DNA of 64,000 bases, from contig NZ_DFUE01000011.1 in NCBI RefSeq assembly GCF_002379585.1, positions 1 through 64,000 of the forward strand. Direction: 5' to 3'. Each line of letters opens with the position of its first letter. Position 1 is the stretch's first letter. Below, one piece after another: positions 36,368 through 44,690 of the stretch. The stretch comes from Pseudomonas sp. UBA4194. Its GTDB lineage: Bacteria > Pseudomonadota > Gammaproteobacteria > Pseudomonadales > Pseudomonadaceae. A program made the position numbers and the translations under genes. The notes under the pieces are model-generated. The model made no database searches and was not told the DNA's origin. It saw nothing but the letters and a program-made list of their open reading frames with translations.

Positions 36368-36394
36368 TCTGACCGGAGATGGCAGGGGGAGTTC
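36368..36394 (-). promoter_or_regulatory. AlgU (sigma-22/sigma-E) type promoter of ersA
   Basis: Minus-strand GAACTC (36389-36394), a 16-bp spacer and TCAGA (36368-36372), against the AlgU consensus GAACTT-N16/17-TCtgA. Starts the ErsA transcript near 36361. Confidence 0.8.
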
Positions 36395-36480
36395 CTTGGC
36401 AGATGAAAACTATTTGCGATAAGTCGTTGGTTTCATGTGGAGTTCAGGGTTTTCATGTGCGGTGGTGACGGGGCTGGCGC

Positions 36481-36547
36481 TTTCGCGGCTGGACGCCGCT
36501 CCTACAGGGGGGCGCGGTGTCTGTAGGAGCGGCGTGCAGCCGCGAAG
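36481..36547. repeat. Inverted pair of REP elements, family B
   Basis: Arms 36481-36507 and 36521-36547 are reverse complements of the CTGTAGGAGCGGCGTGCAGC-CGCGAAG family, with a 13-bp spacer. A hairpin between the polA stop and ersA. Confidence 0.82.
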
Positions 36548-36599
36548 GGGCCGGGACCGGCGCTACGAAATCTGGATGCGCTGGTGACGGGCGGATCGA

Positions 36600-39365
36600 T
36601 CAGTGCGCCTCGTCCCAGTTCGAGCCGACGCCGACTTCCACCAGCAGCGGCACGTCCAACTGCGCCGCACCGCTCATGTGCGGGCGGATCTGGGTGCTGA
36701 TCTGCTCGACCAGGTCTTCACGCACTTCCAGTACCAGTTCATCGTGCACCTGCAGAATCACCCGGGCATCCAGGCCGCTTTCGGCCAACCAGCCGTCCAC
36801 CGCCACCATGGCGCGCTTGATGATGTCGGCAGCCGTGCCCTGCATCGGGGCGTTGATCGCGGTACGCTCGGCGCCTTTGCGCAGGGCCGGGTTCTTGGCG
36901 TTGATGTCCGGCAGGTACAGCCGGCGCCCGAACAGGGTCTCGACGAAGCCCTGTTCGGCCGCCTGGGTACGGGTGCGCTCCATGTAGTCGAGCACGCCGG
37001 GGTAGCGGGCGAAATACCGATCGATATAGGCCTGCGACTGCTTGCGGTCGACGCCGATCTGCTTGGCCAGGCCAAAGGCACTCATGCCGTAGATCAAGCC
37101 GAAGTTGATCGCCTTGGCGCTGCGGCGCTGATCGGTCGTCACCTCGGCCAGTTCCACGCCAAACACTTCGGCAGCCGTGGCCCGGTGCACGTCCAGATCG
37201 TTCTGGAAGGCATGCAACAGGCCGGCATCCTTGGCCAGGTGGGCCATGATGCGCAATTCGATCTGCGAGTAGTCCGCCGCCAGCAGGCGATAACCCGGCG
37301 CTGCTACGAAGGCCTGGCGGATACGGCGGCCTTCTGCGGTGCGGATGGGGATGTTCTGCAGGTTCGGATCGCTGGACGAGAGCCGCCCGGTCGCCGCCAC
37401 CGCCTGGTGATAGGAGGTATGGATACGCCCGGTACGCGGATTGATCTGCTCGGGCAGGCGATCGGTGTAGGTGCTCTTGAGCTTGCTCATGGAGCGGTAC
37501 TGCATCAGCACCTTGGGCAGCGGGTAATCCTGCTCGGCCAATTCCGCCAGCACGGCTTCGGCGGTGGAGGCCTGGCCCTTGGCAGTCTTGTTGAGAATCG
37601 GCATGCCCAGCTTTTCGTAGAGAATCACCCCCAACTGCTTGGGGGAGCCCAGGTTGAACTCTTCGCCGGCGATGGCAAAGGCTTCGCGCTCCAGCGCTAC
37701 CATCTTCTCACCCAGCTCGACGCTCTGGATGCCCAGCAGCTTGGCATCGACCAGCGCGCCCTGGCGTTCGATCCTGGCCAGCACCGGCACCAGCGGCATC
37801 TCGATGTCCTGCAATACCGGCACCAGGCTGGGTACGGCATTGAGCTTGGCCTGGAACAGCTGATGCAGGCGCAGGGTGATGTCGGCATCCTCGGCCGCGT
37901 AAGGGCCGGCCTGCTCCAGAGCGATCTGGTCGAAGGTCAGCTGCTTGGCGCCTTTGCCGGCGATGTCCGGGAACTTGATGGTGGTGTGGTTCAGGTACTT
38001 GAGCGCCAGGCTGTCCATATCATGACGCGTGGCGGTGGAATCCAGCACGTAGGACTCCAGCATGGTGTCGAACGCCACGCCCTGCACCTGGATACCGTTG
38101 GCTTGATCGCCCCCGATGGCGCAATTGGCCAGGATATTCATGTCGTACTTGGCGTGCTGGCCGACCTTGAGCTTGGCCGGGTCCTCGAGCAACGGCTTGA
38201 GGGCCAGCAGCACGGTGTCGCGATCGAGCTGCTCGGGCACGCCCATGTAGGAATGCGTCAGTGGAATATAGGCCGCCTCGTGGGGCTCGACCGCGAAGGA
38301 GATACCCACCAACTGGGCTTTCTGTGCGTCCAGCCCGGTGGTTTCGGTATCGAAGGCAAACAGCTCGGCCTGCTTGAGCTTGTCCAGCCAGGCATCGAAA
38401 CGAGCCTGATCGAGGATGGTTTCATAACGCGCTTCGATGGCCGCGACCGGTTCTTCCACCGGCGCCAGCTGCTCGCCGGCGCGCTTGGCGTCGCGCTGCA
38501 CTTCGTCGACCCAGCTGCGGAATTCCAGCTCGCTGTAGATCTCCATCAGCGCGTCGCGATCCGGCTCGCCGCACATCAGTTGGTCGACTTCGATATCCAG
38601 CGGGACGTCGATCTTGATGGTGGCCAGTTCATAGGACAGGAACGCCATCGCCCGGTGTTCCTCGAGCTTGGCCGGCAGGGTCTTGGCCCCACGAATGGCC
38701 AGCGTCGGAACCTTGTCGAGGTTCTCGTAGAGTTCCTTGAGGCCGCCGCCGATGCCCACCAGCAGACCCTGGGCGGTTTTTTCACCCACGCCGGGGACGC
38801 CGGGGATGTTATCGACCTTGTCGCCCATCAGCGCCAGGAAGTCGATGATGTGCTCCGGCCCCACACCGAACTTCTCTTTCACGCCGGGAATGTCGAGCAC
38901 GCTGCCGGTCATGGTGTTGACCAGGGTGATATGGCCATCGACCAGCTGCGCCATGTCCTTGTCACCGGTGGAGATCACCACCGGGCGGTCCGCTGCCGCG
39001 CTGCTGCGCGCCAGGGTGCCGATGACGTCGTCGGCCTCGACGTTGTCCACGCACAGCAGCGGGTAGCCCAAGGCGCGCACAGCGGCGTGCAGCGGCTCGA
39101 CCTGGACGCGCAGATCGTCGGGCATGCTCGGGCGGTTGGCCTTGTAGTCGGCGTACAGGTCGTCGCGAAATGTCCCGCCCTTGGCGTCGAATACCACCGC
39201 GAACGGGCTGTCCGGATACTGCCGGCGCAGACTCTTGAGCATGTTCAACACGCCCTTCACCGCGCCGGTCGGCATGCCCTTGGAGGTGGCCAGCGGCGGC
39301 AATGCGTGGAATGCCCGGTACAGATAGGAGGAACCGTCCACGAGGACGAGAGGAGCTTTGCTCAT
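36600..39365 (-). CDS. polA: DNA polymerase I
   Basis: 921 residues from ATG 39365: 5' nuclease domain (1-290, with VFDAKGGTFR and DNVEADDVIGTLA), an active 3'-5' exonuclease domain (FDTETTGLD, the DEDD site) and a family A polymerase domain with motif A LLAADYSQIELR, motif B RRSAKAINFGLIYG and motif C QVHDELVLEV. All catalytic residues present. DNA repair and Okazaki-fragment maturation. A TTG four codons upstream is in frame but has no better ribosome-binding site. Confidence 0.97.
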   Translation of the reverse strand: MSKAPLVLVDGSSYLYRAFHALPPLATSKGMPTGAVKGVLNMLKSLRRQYPDSPFAVVFDAKGGTFRDDLYADYKANRPSMPDDLRVQVEPLHAAVRALGYPLLCVDNVEADDVIGTLARSSAAADRPVVISTGDKDMAQLVDGHITLVNTMTGSVLDIPGVKEKFGVGPEHIIDFLALMGDKVDNIPGVPGVGEKTAQGLLVGIGGGLKELYENLDKVPTLAIRGAKTLPAKLEEHRAMAFLSYELATIKIDVPLDIEVDQLMCGEPDRDALMEIYSELEFRSWVDEVQRDAKRAGEQLAPVEEPVAAIEARYETILDQARFDAWLDKLKQAELFAFDTETTGLDAQKAQLVGISFAVEPHEAAYIPLTHSYMGVPEQLDRDTVLLALKPLLEDPAKLKVGQHAKYDMNILANCAIGGDQANGIQVQGVAFDTMLESYVLDSTATRHDMDSLALKYLNHTTIKFPDIAGKGAKQLTFDQIALEQAGPYAAEDADITLRLHQLFQAKLNAVPSLVPVLQDIEMPLVPVLARIERQGALVDAKLLGIQSVELGEKMVALEREAFAIAGEEFNLGSPKQLGVILYEKLGMPILNKTAKGQASTAEAVLAELAEQDYPLPKVLMQYRSMSKLKSTYTDRLPEQINPRTGRIHTSYHQAVAATGRLSSSDPNLQNIPIRTAEGRRIRQAFVAAPGYRLLAADYSQIELRIMAHLAKDAGLLHAFQNDLDVHRATAAEVFGVELAEVTTDQRRSAKAINFGLIYGMSAFGLAKQIGVDRKQSQAYIDRYFARYPGVLDYMERTRTQAAEQGFVETLFGRRLYLPDINAKNPALRKGAERTAINAPMQGTAADIIKRAMVAVDGWLAESGLDARVILQVHDELVLEVREDLVEQISTQIRPHMSGAAQLDVPLLVEVGVGSNWDEAH

Positions 39366-39439
39366 GAGCAGAATCAACCTTTTCGGCGAGCCCGGCGTTA
39401 GAATGCCCGGAACTATGACAACAAAGGGACAAGGTTATC

Positions 39440-39727
39440 ATGCGCAACGTAAAACGCTCCTTGCTGGCTGCCGTTCTACTGATCAGCCCGATGATGACCC
39501 TGGCCGCGGACGACGCGCCTTCGGCCGACCCGGACGTGACCATCCGCCAGGACGGCGACAAGACCATCCAGGAGTTCCGCCAGAACGGGTTCCTGTACGC
39601 GATCAAGATCACGCCGAAACACGGCAAGCCTTATTTTCTGGTGCGCGCCGACGGTACCGATGACAATTTCATCCGTTCGGACCAGCCCGACATGCTGATT
39701 CCGGCCTGGAAGATCTTCGAGTGGTAA
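39440..39727 (+). CDS. DUF2782 periplasmic protein
   Basis: 95 residues with a signal peptide (cleaved near TLAADD) and a short DUF2782 domain (VTIRQDGDKTIQEFRQNG, then YAIKITPKHGKPYFLVRADG). Conserved in Pseudomonas and relatives between polA and thrB; divergent from polA. AAGG precedes ATG 39440. Function unknown. Confidence 0.86.
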   Translation: MRNVKRSLLAAVLLISPMMTLAADDAPSADPDVTIRQDGDKTIQEFRQNGFLYAIKITPKHGKPYFLVRADGTDDNFIRSDQPDMLIPAWKIFEW

Positions 39728-39791
39728 GGCTGCCACCCTCAACTTCAACCGGGCGCCGCGGCTGCGGCGCCAGTATGGGCAAATCTACGAC

Positions 39792-40742
39792 ATGTCTGTG
39801 TTCACACCCCTGACCCGCGCCGAGCTGGAAACCTTTCTCGCCCCCTATGGCCTCGGCCGTCTGCGGGACTTCCAGGGCATTGCCGCTGGCACCGAGAACA
39901 GCAACTTCTTCATCAGCCTGGAACAGGGTGAGTTCGTATTGACGCTGGTGGAACGCGGTCCTACCCAGGACCTGCCGTTCTTCATCGAGCTGCTCGACGT
40001 GCTGCACGATGCCGATCTGTGCGTGCCCTACGCCTTGCGCACCACCGACGGCGTGGCGCTGCGTGAGCTGGCGGGCAAGCCGGCGCTGTTGCAGCCGCGT
40101 CTGGACGGCAAGCACATCAAGACGCCGAACAACCAACACTGCGTGCAGGTGGGCGAGTTGCTGGGGCATATCCACACCGCCACCCAGGCCACGCCTCTGG
40201 AGCGCAAGACCGATCGTGGCCTGGCCTGGATGCTGGAGGAAGGCGCCACCCTGGTGTCCCATCTGGACAGCGGCCCGGCGGCGATGCTGCGTGATGCCCT
40301 GGCCGAGATCGAGGCGCATCAGGCTCAGATCCTGGCGCTGCCGCGGGCCAACCTGCACGGCGATCTGTTTCGCGACAACGTGATGTTCGAAGGAACCCAC
40401 CTGACCGGGGTCATCGACTTCTACAATGCCTGCTCGGGACCGATGCTCTACGACCTGGCGATCACCGTGAATGACTGGTGCTCGGACGAGCATGGCGCCC
40501 TCGATGCTCCGCGCGCGCGCGCGCTGCTGGGCGCTTATGCGGCGCTGCGGCCATTCACGGCTGCAGAGGCGCAGCTGTGGCCGCTGATGCTGCGGGTGGC
40601 CTGTGTGCGGTTCTGGCTGTCACGGCTGATTGCGGCCGAGTCCTTTGCCGGGATGGATGTATTGATCCACGACCCCAAGGAGTTCGAAGAGCGGCTGAAG
40701 TTGCGCCAGCAAGTGGGGGTAGCGTTGCCGTTTGCATTCTAA
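39792..40742 (+). CDS. thrB: Homoserine kinase (ThrB2, aminoglycoside-phosphotransferase fold)
   Basis: 316 residues. Phosphorylates L-homoserine for threonine synthesis. This is the APH/choline-kinase-like form used by pseudomonads, not the GHMP-kinase form of E. coli: the catalytic loop LHGDLFRDNVMF and the metal-binding GVIDFYNACSG are intact, and FTPLTRAELETFLAPYGLG is the family N-terminus. Follows the DUF2782 gene by 64 bp, probably one transcript. Confidence 0.93.
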   Translation: MSVFTPLTRAELETFLAPYGLGRLRDFQGIAAGTENSNFFISLEQGEFVLTLVERGPTQDLPFFIELLDVLHDADLCVPYALRTTDGVALRELAGKPALLQPRLDGKHIKTPNNQHCVQVGELLGHIHTATQATPLERKTDRGLAWMLEEGATLVSHLDSGPAAMLRDALAEIEAHQAQILALPRANLHGDLFRDNVMFEGTHLTGVIDFYNACSGPMLYDLAITVNDWCSDEHGALDAPRARALLGAYAALRPFTAAEAQLWPLMLRVACVRFWLSRLIAAESFAGMDVLIHDPKEFEERLKLRQQVGVALPFAF

Positions 40743-40773
40743 AGTAGAACCCTCCCACAGGGCGTGCAGATCC

Positions 40774-40800
40774 CTGTGGGAGCGGCGTCCAGCCGCGAAG
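40774..40800 (+). repeat. REP element, family B
   Basis: CTGTGGGAGCGGCGTCCAGC-CGCGAAG between convergent thrB and znuA. Confidence 0.78.
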
Positions 40801-40814
40801 AGGCCCGCAAGGCA

Positions 40815-41735
40815 TCACAAGGCCTCCAGACACCCCGCCAGACTGTTGGCCAGATTGTTCAGCAGCAACTCATAACCGGTCGCCGTGGCGTCTTCGAACC
40901 CCCCCAGCGCATCCAGCTCAGCCAGGGTCACCGGCAGCCCCGCGGTGAGGGTCTGCGCCAACCGCGGCCGCATCGGCGGCTCGCTGAACACGCACGTCTT
41001 GCCCACTTCCTGCAACCGCGCGCGCATCGCCGCCACATGCTGGGCCCCCGGCTGGACTTCGGCGGCCACGGCAAAGACCCCGGCATGCTGCAAGCCGTAA
41101 GCCTCTTCGAAATAGTCGAAGGCCTCGTGAAAGACAAAGTACGGCTTGCCCCGAACGTCTGCCACCCGCGCCTGCAGCTGTTTGTCCAAGCCATCCAGGC
41201 GGGCGACGAAGGCCTGCAGGTTGCTCTGGTAGCGGGCGGCATTGGCTGGGTCGGCGGCAGCCAGGTCGGCGGCCATGCGCGCGGCGATCACCCGAGCGTT
41301 GACCGTGGACAGCCACAAGTGCGCATCCAGGCTGCCGGGGCGGTGGTCATGATCGTGGTCGGACGCGTCCTCGGCGTGGGAGTGGCTGTCCTCGGCGAAG
41401 CGCCGCAGGTGCAGCCCCGGCAGGTCCTGGATGGCCACGGTGGGCTTGCTGCGGCTGAGCAGTACACGGGGCAGGAAGCCTTCCATGTCCGGACCGATCC
41501 AGTACACCAGATCCGCTTCGCCCACCCGGCGCACGTCCGAGGGACGCAGGGCGAAATGGTGCGGCGAAGCACCGGGTGGCAGCAGTACTTCGGGGCTGCC
41601 GACGCCCTCCTGCACGGCGGCGGCAATCAGCTGCACCGGCTTGATGCTGGTGAGCACGCGAACTTCGGCATGAGCGGGGAGCGCGATCAGCACGCTGGCG
41701 AGAAAACCGACAAAAAGCGTAAAAAGACGGGACAC
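40815..41735 (-). CDS. znuA: Zinc ABC transporter substrate-binding protein ZnuA
   Basis: 306 residues from a GTG at 41735, which has CGAGAG upstream and begins a clean signal peptide (ending LPAHA). Cluster A-1 metal-binding protein: PGASPHHFALRPSD (first His), the His/Asp-rich loop SHSHAEDASDHDHDH (a zinc-collecting loop typical of ZnuA), and the FHEAFDYFEEAYG helix. Delivers Zn2+ to ZnuBC. Divergent from zur-znuC-znuB across a 66-bp region containing a Zur-box-like palindrome. Confidence 0.94.
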   Translation of the reverse strand: MSRLFTLFVGFLASVLIALPAHAEVRVLTSIKPVQLIAAAVQEGVGSPEVLLPPGASPHHFALRPSDVRRVGEADLVYWIGPDMEGFLPRVLLSRSKPTVAIQDLPGLHLRRFAEDSHSHAEDASDHDHDHRPGSLDAHLWLSTVNARVIAARMAADLAAADPANAARYQSNLQAFVARLDGLDKQLQARVADVRGKPYFVFHEAFDYFEEAYGLQHAGVFAVAAEVQPGAQHVAAMRARLQEVGKTCVFSEPPMRPRLAQTLTAGLPVTLAELDALGGFEDATATGYELLLNNLANSLAGCLEAL

Positions 41736-41762
41736 AATGAACACTCTCGGGGGCAGGAACGG

Positions 41763-41775
41763 GTAACATAATAAC
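41763..41775. promoter_or_regulatory. Candidate Zur box
   Basis: GTAACATAATAAC matches 10 of 13 positions of the Zur palindrome GTTATAWTATAAC. It lies in the 66-bp gap between znuA and zur, where one site could repress both directions. Confidence 0.6.
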
Positions 41776-41801
41776 GTCTCTATCAGAAATCGTCGCCGCC
41801 C

Positions 41802-42284
41802 ATGCCTAAAACACCTCTGGCCAGCCTTCCTCACGACCACTCCCATTGCGTCAACAGCGCCCTGAGCGAAGCCGATGCCCTGTGCTCCAAGCAAGGCGTC
41901 CGTCTGACCGCCCTGCGACGCCGCGTGCTGGAACTGGTCTGGCAAAGCCACAAGCCGCTGGGTGCCTACGACATCCTGGCGGTGCTGAGCGATCAGGACG
42001 GCCGCCGCGCCGCACCACCCACCGTGTACCGGGCGCTGGATTTCCTGCTGGACAACAACCTGGTGCACCGCATCGCTTCGCTCAACGCTTTCATCGGCTG
42101 CAACCACCCCGAGCATGCGCACCAGGGCCAGTTCCTGATCTGCCGCGACTGCCACGTGGCCGTGGAGCTGGAGCAGAAGACCATCAGCGATGCCATCGTC
42201 AACAGCGCGCTGGGTGTCGGCTTTGCCGTGGAAGGTCAGACCGTGGAAGTGGTCGGCCTGTGCGCGGCCTGCCAGGGGGCTTGA
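41802..42284 (+). CDS. zur: Zinc uptake regulator Zur (Fur family)
   Basis: 160 residues. Fur-type winged helix (LTALRRRVLELVWQ, PPTVYRALDFLLDNNLVHRI) and dimerisation domain with two CxxC pairs (CRDCH and CAAC), which form the structural zinc site. His-rich start (HDHSHC). Known in P. aeruginosa as np20. Represses zinc-uptake genes when zinc is sufficient. First gene of zur-znuC-znuB; its TGA overlaps the znuC ATG by one base. Confidence 0.93.
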   Translation: MPKTPLASLPHDHSHCVNSALSEADALCSKQGVRLTALRRRVLELVWQSHKPLGAYDILAVLSDQDGRRAAPPTVYRALDFLLDNNLVHRIASLNAFIGCNHPEHAHQGQFLICRDCHVAVELEQKTISDAIVNSALGVGFAVEGQTVEVVGLCAACQGA

Positions 42285-43054
42285 TGAGCGATGCCCTGAT
42301 CCGCCTGGACCAGGTCACGGTCGATTTTGCCGGGCAGAGCGTGCTCGACAACATCCACCTGTGCGTCCAGCCCGGCGAAATCGTCACCTTGATCGGCCCC
42401 AACGGTGCCGGCAAGACCACGCTGGTACGGGCCGTGCTCGGGCTGCTCAAACCCGATTCCGGCAGCGTCTGGCGCAAGCCCCGGCTACGTATCGGCTACA
42501 TGCCGCAGAAACTGCACGTCGACCCCACGCTGCCACTGTCGGTGCTGCGCTTCCTGCGTCTGGTGCCGGGCGTGGACCGCCGACGAGCGCTGGCCGCGCT
42601 CAATGAGGTGGGCGCCGAACAGACCATCGACAGCCCGATCCAGACCATTTCCGGTGGCGAGATGCAGCGGGTGCTGCTGGCCCGCGCTCTGCTGCGCGAG
42701 CCCGAGCTGCTGGTACTCGACGAGCCCGTGCAGGGCGTCGACGTGGCCGGCCAGGCCGAGCTGTATGCCTTGATCACCCGACTGCGCGACCGCCACGGGT
42801 GCGGTGTGCTGATGGTTTCCCACGACCTGCACCTGGTGATGAGCACCACCGACCAGGTGGTGTGCCTGAACCGCCACGTGTGCTGCTCCGGCCACCCGGA
42901 GCAGGTCAGCGGCGACCCGGCCTTCGTCGAGCTGTTCGGCAGCCATGCCCCGAGCCTGGCGATCTATCACCACCATCATGACCACGCCCACGACCTGCAC
43001 GGCGCGGTGGTCAGCGAACCCCATGTACACGGAGACGGCTGCAAGCATGGCTGA
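42284..43054 (+). CDS. znuC: Zinc ABC transporter ATPase ZnuC
   Basis: 256 residues. Walker A GPNGAGKTTL, signature ISGGEMQRVLLARALL, Walker B ELLVLDEPVQG and the H-loop SHDLH are intact. The C-terminal tail is rich in histidine (YHHHHDHAHDLHG, EPHVHGDGCKHG), a feature seen in milder form in E. coli ZnuC and possibly a zinc-sensing or buffering element. Energises Zn2+ import. Overlaps zur by 1 bp and znuB by 8 bp. Confidence 0.95.
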   Translation: MSDALIRLDQVTVDFAGQSVLDNIHLCVQPGEIVTLIGPNGAGKTTLVRAVLGLLKPDSGSVWRKPRLRIGYMPQKLHVDPTLPLSVLRFLRLVPGVDRRRALAALNEVGAEQTIDSPIQTISGGEMQRVLLARALLREPELLVLDEPVQGVDVAGQAELYALITRLRDRHGCGVLMVSHDLHLVMSTTDQVVCLNRHVCCSGHPEQVSGDPAFVELFGSHAPSLAIYHHHHDHAHDLHGAVVSEPHVHGDGCKHG

Positions 43055-43829
43055 TTTTCTTCTTTACGCCTTGCTTGCGGGCCTTGCCCTGGCGGTGGTT
43101 GCCGGCCCTCTGGGCTCGTTCGTGGTGTGGCGGCGCATGGCCTACTTCGGCGATACCTTGTCCCATGCCGCGCTGCTGGGCGTTGCCTTGGGCTTCGTGC
43201 TCGACGTCAGCCCCGCACTGGCAGTGACGGTTGGCTGTCTGTTGCTGGCGATCCTGCTGGTGACACTGCAACAGCGCCAGCCACTGGCCTCGGACACACT
43301 GCTGGGCATTCTTGCACCGAGCACCCTGTCCCTGGGCCTGGTGGTGTTGAGCTTCATGCACGATGTACGCATCGACCTGATGGCCTATCTGTTCGGCGAC
43401 CTGCTGGCGATCAGCCCGGCGGACCTGGCCTGGATCATCGGCGGCAGCGTGGCGGTGCTGTTGCTGCTGGTGGCGCTGTGGCGGCCGCTGCTGGCGGTGA
43501 CGGTGCACGAAGAGCTGGCCCGGGTGGAGGGCCTGCCGGTGGCGGGCCTGCGCATGGCCTTGATGCTGTTGATCGCGGTGGTGATCGCAGTGGCGATGAA
43601 AATCGTCGGGGTATTGTTGATCACCTCCTTGCTGATCATTCCAGCGGCGGCGGCGCAACGTCATGCGCGCTCGCCCGAGCAGATGGCGCTGGGCGCCAGT
43701 GTGCTGGGCGTGGTGGCGGTGTGCGGCGGCTTGGCGATGTCGTGGTTCAAGGACACACCGGCAGGGCCTTCCATCGTGGTGTGTGCGGCGCTGTTGTTCC
43801 TGCTCAGTTTCGCCTTGCCCAAGCGGTAG
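43047..43829 (+). CDS. znuB: Zinc ABC transporter permease ZnuB
   Basis: 260 residues, about eight membrane helices, ABC-3 family. The FVVWRRMAYFGDTLSHAALLG segment is the family N-terminal signature and VGVLLITSLLIIPAAAA the C-terminal one. ATG 43047 lies inside the end of znuC (8-bp overlap). Inner-membrane channel of the ZnuABC importer. Confidence 0.94.
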   Translation: MADFLLYALLAGLALAVVAGPLGSFVVWRRMAYFGDTLSHAALLGVALGFVLDVSPALAVTVGCLLLAILLVTLQQRQPLASDTLLGILAPSTLSLGLVVLSFMHDVRIDLMAYLFGDLLAISPADLAWIIGGSVAVLLLLVALWRPLLAVTVHEELARVEGLPVAGLRMALMLLIAVVIAVAMKIVGVLLITSLLIIPAAAAQRHARSPEQMALGASVLGVVAVCGGLAMSWFKDTPAGPSIVVCAALLFLLSFALPKR

Positions 43830-43982
43830 GTGGGGTGTCGGGGGAGGCCTTTGCGCGGCGCCACGCCGCGAAGGGGTTCTCCCTGACACACTGTGGAACA
43901 CCGATTTTCACCCCCCATATTTTCCCAAATCCCCCCACGGTGTAGACTTGGCCGTTTTTTGGGCAAATAGAGAGTCGTAGCA

Positions 43983-44690
43983 ATGAAGCCGTTCGCCTCC
44001 CGTTATCTGCTACTTGCCGTATTTTCACTGCTGTTGGCAGCCTGCCAAACTCAGCCGAGCGACACCGCCGCCCAGGCGCAGCCCGATGCCTGGGCGCAGC
44101 TGGAGCACAATATCGCCACCAGTGAGCTGGCCACTGCAGAAGACCAGCTGGCCAAGCTGCAGGCGCAGACGCCCGACGATCCCCGCGTGAACGAAGCTCA
44201 GCGGCAGTTGGCCGAAGCGTATCTGCAACGCAGCCAGGTCATGCTGCAAAAAGGTGACGTGAATGCCGCGGCCACCGCACTGAGCCGGGCCAGGGCGCTG
44301 ATGCCTCAGGCACCCGCACTGATCGGCGGCGTCAACGGTGCCATTGCGCAGGCGCGCAAAGCCGAGCTGGAAAAAGCCGAGGCCGCACTCAAGGCAGCCG
44401 AAGCCCGGCCCAAGGCGCTGGTGCTGGACCCTGACGCGAGCATTTCATACGTACCGCTGAAGATGCACAGCGCACCGCAGTTACGCGCACAGATGGACGA
44501 TATCGCTACCGACGTCGTGCATTTCCAGTGTGATGTGATCGTTCAGGTTGCCCAGCCGGGCGAGTATCGCCGCCTGGCAGACCTGCTCAAGGATCGAGTG
44601 AGCGAACAGTTGCCGGAGATGCAACTGAAAGTCGGCCGCCGTGTAGTACACGGACAGCCGACTCAGGTAGTGCTTATACCGCGCCGTTAA
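43983..44690 (+). CDS. Predicted lipoprotein with TPR-like helices (PA5502-type)
   Basis: 235 residues. Lipobox LLAAC (C20), so lipid-anchored; helical, alanine-rich middle (about 35-140) with TPR-like repetition, and a C-terminal alpha/beta domain (about 150-235). Conserved next to the zinc and methionine loci in Pseudomonas; no known function. Converges with katE, overlapping its 3' end by 4 bp. Confidence 0.76.
   Translation: MKPFASRYLLLAVFSLLLAACQTQPSDTAAQAQPDAWAQLEHNIATSELATAEDQLAKLQAQTPDDPRVNEAQRQLAEAYLQRSQVMLQKGDVNAAATALSRARALMPQAPALIGGVNGAIAQARKAELEKAEAALKAAEARPKALVLDPDASISYVPLKMHSAPQLRAQMDDIATDVVHFQCDVIVQVAQPGEYRRLADLLKDRVSEQLPEMQLKVGRRVVHGQPTQVVLIPRR

Noticed and set aside
36603..39401. 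932-codon open frame on the strand opposite polA
   Set aside because: It mirrors polA, whose protein shows every catalytic motif; the opposite frame is low-complexity (His/Gln/Gly/Val-rich) as expected of a high-GC shadow frame.
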